Source of the DNA: CAYSBE01 sp046309355 | GTDB lineage: Bacteria; Bacteroidota; Bacteroidia; UKL13-3 | Assembly: GCA_046309355.1 (NCBI GenBank) | Contig: JBKCPL010000057.1 | Location: 27,410 to 91,409 of the forward strand | Length of the DNA stretch: 64,000 bases | Reading direction: 5' to 3' | Shown: one piece after another, positions 53,486 through 62,489 of the stretch | How the letters are laid out: the number at the start of each line of letters is the position of its first letter | Position numbering within the stretch: the first letter of the stretch is position 1 | Position numbers and translations under genes: made by a program | The notes under the pieces: generated by a model | What the model was told of the DNA's origin: nothing | What the model saw: only the letters and a program-made list of their open reading frames with translations | Databases searched by the model: none

Positions 53486-54160
53486 ATGTCGGGCAAACTC
53501 ATTTTAGTTCCAACACCTATTGGCCATATGGAGGACATTACTCTGAGGGCACTGGATGTGTTAAAAAAATGCGATGCAATTTTGGCCGAAGATACACGCC
53601 AAAGCAGCAAACTGCTGAAGCATTACGGCATTGAAAAACCCTTGCACGCTTACCACATGCACAACGAACATCAACATGCCGAGCGCATTGTGCAGCAACT
53701 GAACAGCGGGAAAACGCTGGCCCTGATTAGCGATGCAGGTACTCCCGGCATTTCCGACCCCGGTTTTTTGCTGGTTCGCGAATGCCGGAAACACGCTGTA
53801 CAGGTAGAGTGTTTGCCCGGTGCTACTGCATTTGTTCCGGCCCTGGTTAAAAGCGGTCTGCCGGCACATGCGTTTACATTTATTGGGTTTTTGCCCGAAA
53901 AAAAAGGACGCCAAACCGTGCTGAAAAAACTGGCCGAATCAGAATATACTTTTATCCTTTACGAGGCTCCACACCGAATATTGAAAACGCTTAGCCAGCT
54001 GGCCGAGTACCTCGGTGCCGACAGGTATGCTTCCGTTTCGCGCGAGCTTACCAAAATGTTTGAGGAAACCATAAATGGAACATTGGCCGAACTGCTGGCC
54101 CACTTCACCACCAAGCCGCCTAAAGGCGAATTTGTTTTAGTAGTTCAAGGGAAAACATAA
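53486..54160 (+). CDS. rsmI: 16S rRNA (cytidine(1402)-2'-O)-methyltransferase
   Basis: The 224-residue tetrapyrrole-methylase-fold enzyme methylates C1402 of 16S rRNA. The SAM-site motifs are LVPTPIGHMEDITLRAL, ILAEDTRQSSKLLKHYGI, LISDAGTPGISDPGFLLV and CLPGATAFVPALVKSGLP. It is slightly shorter than the E. coli enzyme at the C-terminus, as is common in this phylum. It is single, with 30 bases to the next gene. Confidence 0.92.
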   Translation: MSGKLILVPTPIGHMEDITLRALDVLKKCDAILAEDTRQSSKLLKHYGIEKPLHAYHMHNEHQHAERIVQQLNSGKTLALISDAGTPGISDPGFLLVRECRKHAVQVECLPGATAFVPALVKSGLPAHAFTFIGFLPEKKGRQTVLKKLAESEYTFILYEAPHRILKTLSQLAEYLGADRYASVSRELTKMFEETINGTLAELLAHFTTKPPKGEFVLVVQGKT

Positions 54161-54190
54161 ACTTTATCATACATCTAAATACATCAACAC

Positions 54191-55387
54191 ATGAAAAAAA
54201 TCTACCTCTTACTTTTAGTTGCATGCATGCAGCTTCAACTCAACGCTCAGGTTCGTTACCTGGATGAAGTGTTCTCTTCCGTATCGGTTGACAGCAATGT
54301 ATCCTACGGATTTAATTTCAACGTGTACAGCATCGGGCAAGAGCTGAACATGGATATTTATACGCCCGATGGCGACAGCCTTGCTGCACGTCCGCTGGTT
54401 ATTCTGGCCCATGGTGGCTCATTTATCGGTGGCGACCGCAAATTGCCCGATATTGTGTCGATAGCAACCGCACTGGCCAAACGTGGTTATGTAACTGCCA
54501 GCATACAATACCGTTTGGGTGTAAATGTACTTTCCGGCAATCCGCTGATTATTGAATTTACCAACGCAGTGTGGCGTGCGGTTCAAGACGGACGCGCTGC
54601 TGTAAGGTACTTCAGAAAAGATGCAGCAACAGCTAACGCATACAAAATTGATACATCCAATATTTACTTCGGAGGTATATCAGCCGGTGGTGTGCTGGGT
54701 CTTCATCTGGCGTACTTCGACAGGCCATCCGAGCTTTCGGGAATTACTGTTGACACTTCGCTGCTGGGCGGATTTGACGGCAACAGCGGAAACCCCGGCT
54801 ATAGCTGGAGAGTGAAAGGTGTGGTGAATTTATGTGGTGCAATAGGTAACGTAAACTGGCTGTACGACAACAATAAGGTAGCTATTTGCAATGTACATGG
54901 CGATCAGGATCAGACGGTGCCCTATGGCAGCAACGATTTTTATTATGCAGGTTTAAAAGTGGCTTATCTGCAAGGGAGCTACAGTGTTGATTCGGCTGCT
55001 CGCCTTAACGGAATGTACTCGCAGCTGAAAACATTTGCAGGTCAGGATCACGTGCCGTTTTCAAGCAATGCGCAATACATGGATACCACCATTAAATACT
55101 CAGCTGAGTTTTTATACAATATGGTTCAGGGAAATATTCGTGCGGGTGTGCAAATGGCCGGCACCGAAAACCGTATTCCTGTTTATCCGAATCCGGCAAA
55201 CAGTATGCTGAATTTGGAATTGCAGCGAGGCGAAACATACCTGGTTACTGACCTGACCGGAAAGCGCATAGCAGAAGGAACCGCCTTACAAACGCAAACA
55301 CAACTGGATGTATCGGAATGGAATAACGGAGTGTATGTGTTGCATACAGCCGGCAGCCGTGCCGTTCGTATAGTAGTGCAGCACTAA
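54191..55387 (+). CDS. Secreted alpha/beta hydrolase (carboxylesterase-like) with T9SS type A tail
   Basis: The 398-residue protein has a signal peptide (ending LNAQ) and an alpha/beta hydrolase with the oxyanion HGGS (74-77). The nucleophile elbow is GGISAGG (Ser164), the acid lies in NVHGDQDQTVPYG, and the histidine lies in FAGQDHVPF. The triad is therefore complete, unlike its paralogue at 50689. The end is a type A sorting domain (VYPNPANSMLNLELQ, NNGVYVLHTAG). It is probably a surface esterase or lipase; the substrate is unknown. The 3' end overlaps the convergent menF by 4 bases. Confidence 0.85.
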   Translation: MKKIYLLLLVACMQLQLNAQVRYLDEVFSSVSVDSNVSYGFNFNVYSIGQELNMDIYTPDGDSLAARPLVILAHGGSFIGGDRKLPDIVSIATALAKRGYVTASIQYRLGVNVLSGNPLIIEFTNAVWRAVQDGRAAVRYFRKDAATANAYKIDTSNIYFGGISAGGVLGLHLAYFDRPSELSGITVDTSLLGGFDGNSGNPGYSWRVKGVVNLCGAIGNVNWLYDNNKVAICNVHGDQDQTVPYGSNDFYYAGLKVAYLQGSYSVDSAARLNGMYSQLKTFAGQDHVPFSSNAQYMDTTIKYSAEFLYNMVQGNIRAGVQMAGTENRIPVYPNPANSMLNLELQRGETYLVTDLTGKRIAEGTALQTQTQLDVSEWNNGVYVLHTAGSRAVRIVVQH

Positions 55388-56466
55388 GCAGGCAGGTAAA
55401 CCGACTGCATTTTACGTTCTGTTTCTTCCCATTCGTCTTCGGCTACGGAGTCGGATGTGATGCCGGCACCGGCATACAACATTATACCTTCCGGTTGTTT
55501 TTCCATACACCTGAGTGTTACATACAGTTGTGTGTCGTGTGCTGAAACAATGCCGTTGAAGCCGCTGTAAAACTTGCGTTCCATGTGTTCGTGCTGAGCA
55601 ATAAACACCGAGGCTTCCATAGGCGGTAATCCGCATACGGCCGGAGTAGGATTGAGCAAGGCTAGCAGCTTGTGAAACTTTTTTCGCAGTTCATCATCAG
55701 ACGCACACCACTCAAAATGAGAAACAAGGTGCTTAATATTTCCTGCCTGTATTTCATGTACGTCTTCCAGCGTCAGTGCTTGTATGTTTAGTTGCTCAAA
55801 TGCATCGTCAATAAAGGCTTCTACAAAACCGTGTTCGTCTTGTTCTTTTTTGCCCCATGCCGTTGTATCAGCAGCTTGCTTGGTGCCTGCAAGGGCAACC
55901 GTGCGTATGGTTTTTTCTGAGCAGGAAAGCAGCAATTCGGGAGTACTGCCCAGCCATGTACCGCTAACAGGTGATGAAAATAAATACACATACGCCTGCT
56001 TATTCAGTTCGCACATTCGGTAAAACGTGTTCAGCATATCGGTGGTGGTACTCACCAATTGGCAACGGGCTGCCACTACCTTGGCCAGCTCGTGCTTACG
56101 AATGAGCTGAATGGCGCGGTTTACATAATTTAGGTACTGTTCGTATGTAGATGGTTTGTTGGTTGACGGCACACAGTGCCAGTTAAGTTCGGTAGTGGAT
56201 TTTTCTTCAGCAGCCGATGCGCTGTGCAGGTAATCGGTTTCGGTTATATCGGGCGAAAGCACGTAGGCCAGGTTGCCCGAAGCGTACGGTGCAAATGCAA
56301 ACTGTGTGTCGGCAAATTTTGCAGCATCCAGTTTGCTCAGTATGGGTTGTGCCGCGCTGTAAAACTGCACAATGGCATTAGCACCCGGAAGCCTGCACAG
56401 GGCAAGGCTCCACCCTTTATCAAGGGCGGTTTTACACCTTAACCGGATGGAAGTTTCGGGTGTCAT
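55384..56466 (-). CDS. menF: Isochorismate synthase
   Basis: This chorismate-utilising enzyme converts chorismate to isochorismate and feeds MenD. The 360-residue protein has the family C-terminal core: VVAARC, GSTPELLLS, LAGTKQAADT, HLVSHFE, NPTPAVCGLPPMEA (the Glu/metal region), RKFYSGFNGIV and LYAGAGITSDS. The length fits the Bacteroidota MenF/EntC type. It overlaps menI by 35 bases in the same direction, so the two are translationally linked. Dedicated siderophore genes are absent, supporting a menaquinone role. Confidence 0.9.
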   Translation of the reverse strand: MTPETSIRLRCKTALDKGWSLALCRLPGANAIVQFYSAAQPILSKLDAAKFADTQFAFAPYASGNLAYVLSPDITETDYLHSASAAEEKSTTELNWHCVPSTNKPSTYEQYLNYVNRAIQLIRKHELAKVVAARCQLVSTTTDMLNTFYRMCELNKQAYVYLFSSPVSGTWLGSTPELLLSCSEKTIRTVALAGTKQAADTTAWGKKEQDEHGFVEAFIDDAFEQLNIQALTLEDVHEIQAGNIKHLVSHFEWCASDDELRKKFHKLLALLNPTPAVCGLPPMEASVFIAQHEHMERKFYSGFNGIVSAHDTQLYVTLRCMEKQPEGIMLYAGAGITSDSVAEDEWEETERKMQSVYLPA

Positions 56467-56896
56467 TTTTTAGTTCAATTACAGCCATGGTCAACCGGCT
56501 AATGCAATACAGTTTATCGCCTTCATCGGTAATGCGTATTTCCCATACCTGTGTGGTTTTCCCAAGGTGAATCGGACGTGCAGTTCCATACACAAATCCG
56601 CTTCCTTCGTGTGCCGAACGCACATGATTGGCATTTATATCGAGACCAACGGCCACGTATTTTTCGCGGTCGATAACCAGGTTGGCTGCCATACTTCCCA
56701 CTGTTTCGGCCAGCACGCAGTAGGCTCCACCGTTTACAATGCGCAGCGGCTGAACGGTTCGGTGGTCGATGGGCATTCGTGCTTTCAGGTAATCATCGGT
56801 TAACTCAGTAAATTCAATGCCTATCCACTCGCACATGGTATTTGCATTGCGCTCATTAATTGCTTGCAGTGAATAGTGTTCTTTAAATACGGCCAT
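56432..56896 (-). CDS. menI: Hotdog-fold thioesterase, probable 1,4-dihydroxy-2-naphthoyl-CoA hydrolase
   Basis: The 154-residue PaaI/YdiI-type acyl-CoA thioesterase has IVNGGAYCVLAETVGSMAAN, with the catalytic-site Glu on the hot-dog helix, and VGLDINANHVRSAHEGSGFV. Its overlap with menF suggests it hydrolyses DHNA-CoA in menaquinone synthesis; sequence alone would only support a broad acyl-CoA thioesterase. The start ATG at 56896 is followed by a typical N-terminus (MAVFKEHYSLQAIN). Confidence 0.75.
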   Translation of the reverse strand: MAVFKEHYSLQAINERNANTMCEWIGIEFTELTDDYLKARMPIDHRTVQPLRIVNGGAYCVLAETVGSMAANLVIDREKYVAVGLDINANHVRSAHEGSGFVYGTARPIHLGKTTQVWEIRITDEGDKLYCISRLTMAVIELKNDTRNFHPVKV

Positions 56897-56944
56897 AAAC
56901 TAGAATGCTTAATAAGATGTGCGGGCGAATAAACGCTGAAAATA

Positions 56945-59242
56945 CTACTTACACAAACGCACAATCTTGGAATAAAGTTCGTCTTTTTCGAAAGGCTTGG
57001 AAATAAAATCATTCATCCCTTTTTCAAGCACACGCCTGCGCGTTTCGGCAAAGGCATCGGCTGTAATGGCAATAATGGGAACCAGCGGATTGCGCACAGG
57101 TGAATTTTTGCTGCGAATGAGTTGTGTGGCTTCGTATCCGCTCATCTCAGGCATTTGCAAGTCCATCAGCACGATGTCAAAGTCCTCCTGTGTCAGTAGG
57201 TTAATGGCTTCCTGACCATTCGAGGCAACCTCAAATTCGGCTTTCCATGACGAAAGTATATGTTTTATCACCAATTGATTGAGAGGGTTGTCTTCTACGA
57301 TTAAAACCCGTGTATGGCTCAGGTCACGTTCTTTCGTGGTTTGCTTATCCTGATGAGGTATTTCTGTTGCAGCTGTTTTGCCGAAGGGCAGTGTCACGGT
57401 AAATGTCGAACCGCTATTCAGCTTGCTTTCAATGGCAATGTTTCCGCCCATCAGGGCAGTTAACTTTTGTGTGATGGCCAGGCCCAGGCCGGTGCCTCCA
57501 AACCTACGGGTTATATCTGTATAAGCCTGCGTAAAGCTTTCGAATATGGTGGCTATTTTATCTTCCGGGATACCAATTCCGGTATCGCTTATCACGAATT
57601 CAATCAGCAGCTTATCGGTGGTTTCATTTTGTATATGTACCTGTAGCTTTACATGTCCCTTGCTCGTAAATTTAATAGCATTGCCAATCAGATTCAGTAA
57701 AATCTGGTTAAGCCGGTAAGGGTCACCTTTCACAAATCGGGGTACTTGGGGATCTATAGCGCACTCGTACGCTAAGTCTTTTTCACCTGCCTTTAATCCG
57801 AATATACGCGATATAGCCCCCAGGCTTTCGTACAGATTGAAGTCAATATACTCCAGGTTTACTTTGCCTGCTTCTATTTTGGAGAAGTCAAGTATATCGT
57901 TTATCACCACCAGCAGATTATCTGACGAATATTTGATAGAACGCAGATACTCCAGCGATTCGTTATCGTGTATGCGCTCAAGCAATAAATCAGTCATGCC
58001 CATGATGGCATTAATAGGCGTGCGGATTTCGTGGCTCATGTTCGACAAAAAATCGCTTTTAGCACGGGCTGCGTCTTCGGCTTCATTTTTTGCTTTTTCT
58101 AATTCACGGTTAATGATAACCTGCTGGGTGATGTCTTTGTAAGAAACGGCAACTCCGGTAATTTTCCCTTGCCCATCATGTATGGGATTAAACGATACGT
58201 CTGTTATCAGCAGATTTCCGTTAAGTAATTTGGTTTCGTATTGCTCCGAAAATTGTTCGCCATTCAGCGCCTTTTCAATATGGGGTCGCAACCATTGACT
58301 ATCGGCATCGGCATTCGCATTTCCCTTCAGCAGGCATAAGTCGCCTATGTTTATTTCTGCATCATACAGCTGCTTTATAACTTGCTTGTGCTGCTGATTA
58401 AACGCAATGTAGCGGAGCTGGTTGTCAACCGCAAAAATTACCGAGTCGGTGCTTTCAAGAATGGTATTCAGCCGGGCATTCGTTTGTGCCAGATTTTCCT
58501 CCATTTTTCTGCGCTCGGTCACATCGCGCGAATTAAGCACGTAGCCATTTATTCCCGACTCGTGAAACAGGTTGTTTCCTATTACCTCTATATAGCGGTA
58601 GTTGTTATCTGTTGTTATAAACCTGAATTCGAAAGGGCCGTACGTGCCACACTTTTGTATCGCTCGGGCAAAGGTTTCACGTGCATCGTTCACATCATCG
58701 GGATGAATAAAATCAAACACACACCGGCCTTCGAGTTTTTCATTAAAACCGAAGGGTGAAAACACAGAAAAGCTGTCGAATATAATTATCCCGTTTCTGT
58801 CCAGAACGGTTATGAGGTCCTGCGAATTTTGTATGAGCTTGTAGTATTTTGCTTCGTTGCGCTTTACTGCATCCTGCTCTGCTTTTTGTGCGCTTATGTC
58901 ACGTACAGACACAACAATTTTTTCGGATTCGGGATGCAACAATTTAAAGCGTGCCTGAAAATACTGTGTAGTATCAACAGGTGATGGATATTCTACATAG
59001 GCCACGGGCTCTCCATTCATAACGGCTGCAATGGCATCGGACATCTTACCGGCTTCTTCGGCAGGCTTTACTTCATACAGCGTTTTGCCTATCAACTCGT
59101 GCCGCGGTATAAACAATTGATCTTCGTTGCTTATCCATACGTTTAATATTTCACCGGAGCTGCTCATCAAAAACACGAGATCTTCCGTTGCGGTAATCAG
59201 TGCAAGCAGTTCTTCGTTAGGTAGGGTATCGGTTTGTTGCAT
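56945..59242 (-). CDS. Hybrid sensor histidine kinase with three PAS domains and receiver
   Basis: The 765-residue cytoplasmic signalling protein has no membrane helix. Three PAS domains come first (each about 110 residues, to ~370; for example LITATEDLVFLMSSSGEILN and LITVLDRNGIIIFD). A HisKA domain follows (KSDFLSNMSHEIRTPINAIM, phospho-His). HATPase has ILLNLIGNAIKFTSKGHV, DTGIGIPED and GGTGLGLAI. The C-terminal REC has VLIVEDNPLNQLV and the phospho-Asp in VLMDLQMPEMSG, ending KPFEKDEL. I chose the ATG giving MQQTDTLPNEE; 15 more codons are open upstream but run into the promoter of the next gene. The signal is unknown. Confidence 0.88.
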   Translation of the reverse strand: MQQTDTLPNEELLALITATEDLVFLMSSSGEILNVWISNEDQLFIPRHELIGKTLYEVKPAEEAGKMSDAIAAVMNGEPVAYVEYPSPVDTTQYFQARFKLLHPESEKIVVSVRDISAQKAEQDAVKRNEAKYYKLIQNSQDLITVLDRNGIIIFDSFSVFSPFGFNEKLEGRCVFDFIHPDDVNDARETFARAIQKCGTYGPFEFRFITTDNNYRYIEVIGNNLFHESGINGYVLNSRDVTERRKMEENLAQTNARLNTILESTDSVIFAVDNQLRYIAFNQQHKQVIKQLYDAEINIGDLCLLKGNANADADSQWLRPHIEKALNGEQFSEQYETKLLNGNLLITDVSFNPIHDGQGKITGVAVSYKDITQQVIINRELEKAKNEAEDAARAKSDFLSNMSHEIRTPINAIMGMTDLLLERIHDNESLEYLRSIKYSSDNLLVVINDILDFSKIEAGKVNLEYIDFNLYESLGAISRIFGLKAGEKDLAYECAIDPQVPRFVKGDPYRLNQILLNLIGNAIKFTSKGHVKLQVHIQNETTDKLLIEFVISDTGIGIPEDKIATIFESFTQAYTDITRRFGGTGLGLAITQKLTALMGGNIAIESKLNSGSTFTVTLPFGKTAATEIPHQDKQTTKERDLSHTRVLIVEDNPLNQLVIKHILSSWKAEFEVASNGQEAINLLTQEDFDIVLMDLQMPEMSGYEATQLIRSKNSPVRNPLVPIIAITADAFAETRRRVLEKGMNDFISKPFEKDELYSKIVRLCK

Positions 59243-59271
59243 CGTGCAGAAAAAATCGCATCGAATATATA

Positions 59272-59279
59272 TATCTTTG
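59272..59279 (+). promoter_or_regulatory. -7 box of the histidine phosphatase gene
   Basis: TATCTTTG is a perfect TAnnTTTG match ending 10 bases before the ATG at 59290, in the 47-base gap between divergent genes. Confidence 0.5.
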
Positions 59280-59289
59280 GCCATCAAAA

Positions 59290-59901
59290 ATGCTTAAAAA
59301 AATCTTTATAATTCGACATGGCGAAACGGAATACAATCGGCTGAACATTGTTCAGGGAAGTGGGGTAGATACCGACTTAAATGAAAACGGCCGCAGGCAA
59401 GCCGCGCAGTTCTTTGCCTCGTTTGCCACACATCCGTTCGATGCACTGTACACTTCGGCATTGCGCAGGTCGCAGCAAAGCGTGGAAGGATTTATAAAAA
59501 ACGGGTTGCCGCATACCATATTGCCCGAATTGAATGAAATCAGCTGGGGCGAATTTGAAGGCCGACCACAGTCGCATGAGCAAAAGGCTGTGTACCACGA
59601 TATGATTACCCGCTGGAGCAACGGTGATGTGCATGCCAAAATACCCCAGGGCGAAAGCCCTTTCGAACTGGCGCAACGTCAGCAACTTGCCATTCATCAC
59701 ATTTTTAATCGCACCCACGAAAAAGAGGTTTTAATTTGCATGCATGGCAGGGCCATGAAAAGTTTTTTGTGCCTGCTGCTCAATAAACCCCTTAGCCACA
59801 TGGAGCAATTTCAGCATACCAACCTGTGCCTGTATACCGTGGGCCATGACGGGATTACCAATGTGCTGATAACATCAAACGATACCACACACCTGAAATA
59901 A
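59290..59901 (+). CDS. Histidine phosphatase superfamily protein (phosphoglycerate mutase-like)
   Basis: The 203-residue protein has the phospho-histidine RHGETEYN (His10), a central ALYTSALRRSQQSVEGF, EISWGEFEGRPQSH and the second histidine in VLICMHGRAMKSFLCLL. This set fits the cofactor-dependent phosphatase branch (CobC/GpmB-like), not a true glycolytic mutase; the substrate is unknown. It is 9 bases ahead of the prolyl oligopeptidase gene, in a probable two-gene operon. Confidence 0.87.
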   Translation: MLKKIFIIRHGETEYNRLNIVQGSGVDTDLNENGRRQAAQFFASFATHPFDALYTSALRRSQQSVEGFIKNGLPHTILPELNEISWGEFEGRPQSHEQKAVYHDMITRWSNGDVHAKIPQGESPFELAQRQQLAIHHIFNRTHEKEVLICMHGRAMKSFLCLLLNKPLSHMEQFQHTNLCLYTVGHDGITNVLITSNDTTHLK

Positions 59902-59910
59902 AACACACGT

Positions 59911-62022
59911 ATGAAAAAAGCAATTGCATGTATGTATGCCCTTTCACTACTGGCTTGTCAAAACCGTATGAATAAAAAAGAACTTACCTTGTTGCCGTAT
60001 CCCGAAACACACAAAGACTCCATCACCGATACATATTTTGGCACCGCAGTGCCCGACCCTTACCGTTGGCTCGAAAACGATACGGCTGCTGAAGTTGGCC
60101 GTTGGGTAGATGCACAAAATGAAGTGACACACCACTACCTGTCGCAAATACCGCTGCGCGATGAGCTACGCAAACGCCTGACTGAAATATGGGATTTCCC
60201 GAAATACGGCACTCCGTTTAAGGAAGGCGAGTGGTATTATTTTTTCAAAAACGATGGGCTTCAAAACCAAAGTGTACTTTACAGGCAACGCACACTGAAG
60301 GATGAGCCTCAGGTTTTTATTGACCCCAATACGTTAAGCAGCGATGGAACCGTATCGCTGGGTAGTGTTGAATTCAGCACCGACCACAAGCTATGTGCCA
60401 TAGGTATTGCACGAAGCGGTAGCGACTGGAACGAAATAACCGTGCTGGATGCCGAAACCGGCAAACCGCTGGGCGATACATTGAAGTGGGTAAAATTCAG
60501 CGGTGCCGCGTGGCACGGTAACGGGTTTTACTACAGCCGCTACGATGAGCCTGCCGAAGGCAAGGCCTACAGCAACCAGAACGAGTATATGAAAATTTAT
60601 TACCACAGGGTAGGCACTGCACAAAGCAGCGATAAACTCATTTATGAAGATGCTAAACATCCGTTGCGCTATTTCAATGCAGCGCTTACCGAAGATGAAC
60701 GCTTTCTGTTTATTTATGTAAGTGAAGGCACCAGCGGAAACGAAATTTTATACCGCGAAGCCGATAAGCCCGATCAGCCTTTTCGCCTTCTGTTTAAAGG
60801 GTTTGAAAACAATTTTTCGGTGGTAAACAATACCGGGCATACCTTGCTGGTGCATACCGATTATAAAGCACCACGTTACCGTGTAGTGGAGGTTGACCCA
60901 ACTCGGCCCGAGCCCACAAACTGGAAAGACATTATTCCGCAAAGCGATGACCTGCTGGAAACTGTATCTACCTGCGGAGGGAAATTATTTGCCACGTACC
61001 TGAAAGATGCCGGCTCGCGGTTATACAGTTACCGCATAGATGGAACGGCAAAAACAGAAATCATACTTCCCGGCATAGGCACAGCCAGCGGTATTTCGGG
61101 CTATGCTACCGACTCGGAAGCGTTTTATTTTTTCACCTCATTTACCAACCCGGGCGAAAGCTACCACTACGATATAGCTACCGGAAAATCAACGCTGTTT
61201 CGCAAAACAGATGTTAAATTCAATTCCGACCTTTTTGAAACCAAACAAGTATTTTACCCATCAAAAGACGGCACACGCATTCCTATGTTTCTGGTATATA
61301 AAAAAGGAATACGGTTAGACGGTAACAATCCGGCCATGTTATACGGATACGGTGGATTCAATATTAGCCTCACACCTTCGTTCAGCATTTCACGCATGGC
61401 TTTTTTAGAACGTGGAGGTGTGTATGCACTAGCCAATTTGCGTGGCGGTGGCGAGTATGGCGAGGAATGGCACAAGGCAGGCATGCTCGAAAAAAAACAA
61501 CATGTGTTTGATGATTTTATAGCTGCGGCCGAATACCTCATTGCACATAAATACACGTCAAGTCAAAAACTGGCCATTAACGGGGGAAGCAACGGTGGAT
61601 TGCTTATCGGTGCGTGCATGACACAGCGCCCCGAGCTGTTTAAAGTGGCTATACCGGCTGTAGGCGTTTTGGATATGTTGCGTTACCACAAATTTACCAT
61701 CGGCTGGGGCTGGGTGGTAGAGTATGGTAGCAGCGAAAAGAAAGAACAATTTGATTACCTCATCAAGTACTCGCCCTTGCACAATGTGAGGGCAGGAGTA
61801 AATTACCCGGCTACGCTGATTATGACAGCCGACCACGATGACCGTGTGGTGCCTGCACATTCGTTCAAATTTGCTGCCGAATTGCAAAGCAAAAACACCG
61901 GCAAAAATCCTGTACTGATTCGCATAGATAAAAAAGCCGGACATGGGGCCGGCAAGCCAACCGCCAAATTAATAGAGGATGCAACCGATATGTGGAGCTT
62001 CGTGCTGTGGCATACACAGTAA
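59911..62022 (+). CDS. Prolyl oligopeptidase-family serine peptidase (lipoprotein)
   Basis: The 703-residue protein has a lipobox (LSLLAC, Cys16), so the mature form is likely anchored in the outer membrane. The N-terminal beta-propeller begins PYPETHKDSITDTYFGTAVPDPYRW-like and covers the active site to about residue 430. The catalytic domain has GGSNGG (Ser560), the Asp in ADHDDRVVP and the His in KAGHGAGKP. It cleaves peptides after proline. It follows the histidine phosphatase in the operon. Confidence 0.92.
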   Translation: MKKAIACMYALSLLACQNRMNKKELTLLPYPETHKDSITDTYFGTAVPDPYRWLENDTAAEVGRWVDAQNEVTHHYLSQIPLRDELRKRLTEIWDFPKYGTPFKEGEWYYFFKNDGLQNQSVLYRQRTLKDEPQVFIDPNTLSSDGTVSLGSVEFSTDHKLCAIGIARSGSDWNEITVLDAETGKPLGDTLKWVKFSGAAWHGNGFYYSRYDEPAEGKAYSNQNEYMKIYYHRVGTAQSSDKLIYEDAKHPLRYFNAALTEDERFLFIYVSEGTSGNEILYREADKPDQPFRLLFKGFENNFSVVNNTGHTLLVHTDYKAPRYRVVEVDPTRPEPTNWKDIIPQSDDLLETVSTCGGKLFATYLKDAGSRLYSYRIDGTAKTEIILPGIGTASGISGYATDSEAFYFFTSFTNPGESYHYDIATGKSTLFRKTDVKFNSDLFETKQVFYPSKDGTRIPMFLVYKKGIRLDGNNPAMLYGYGGFNISLTPSFSISRMAFLERGGVYALANLRGGGEYGEEWHKAGMLEKKQHVFDDFIAAAEYLIAHKYTSSQKLAINGGSNGGLLIGACMTQRPELFKVAIPAVGVLDMLRYHKFTIGWGWVVEYGSSEKKEQFDYLIKYSPLHNVRAGVNYPATLIMTADHDDRVVPAHSFKFAAELQSKNTGKNPVLIRIDKKAGHGAGKPTAKLIEDATDMWSFVLWHTQ

Positions 62023-62489
62023 GCATTGAAATTACCTCAGCCAGGGGTTTATTAAATCGGTACCAAAAACACATACGCGTGTTTGTACAAAAATCATGTG
62101 TAAGATCCTGAAAATGCATTAAAAAATGGGGGCTTTTTATAGTACAAAAATTTCAGGTTTAAAACCTTTTAATTTAGCTTTTGTGTATTTTAAGGTGTGT
62201 AATTTTACCACTCATACTTAAAAAAAGTTAGTTTATTTAGGTATTACAACACTTCGAATAAATTCACAATTTGGTGTTGTATCATACCCTATTTTCGTGC
62301 AAAATGAAAACAAATAATACGTGTATGCGTTATGCGCATCGCTTGTTATAATACCGGCTTAAGCACTTCACGTTCATGACGCATAAATTCACCATTTTGA
62401 TAAACACGGCATGCATTAAGCAATCGGTTTCGAATGTTTTGAATCCTCTCCTGTCTGCTATCACACTTAACAGCATCGACATACATACC
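62023..62489. other. Intergenic region before the repetitive surface protein (467 bp)
   Basis: The stretch is AT-rich and has no protein gene. It holds an imperfect hairpin near 62080-62110 (GTAC/AAACAC pairing without a T tail), an A/T-rich fold around 62157-62170, an 8-bp inverted repeat (62245-62252 and 62274-62281), a -7-like box at 62290, and a 15-codon ORF from 62304 to 62351. The predicted leader of the surface protein mRNA is about 190 nt. I see no tRNA or known riboswitch. Confidence 0.5.
62290..62297 (+). promoter_or_regulatory. -7-like box upstream of the surface protein gene
   Basis: TATTTTCG (TTCG variant) lies just after the second arm of the 8-bp inverted repeat TACAACAC...GTGTTGTA. 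TTTG 16 bases upstream could be a short-spaced -33. Confidence 0.35.
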
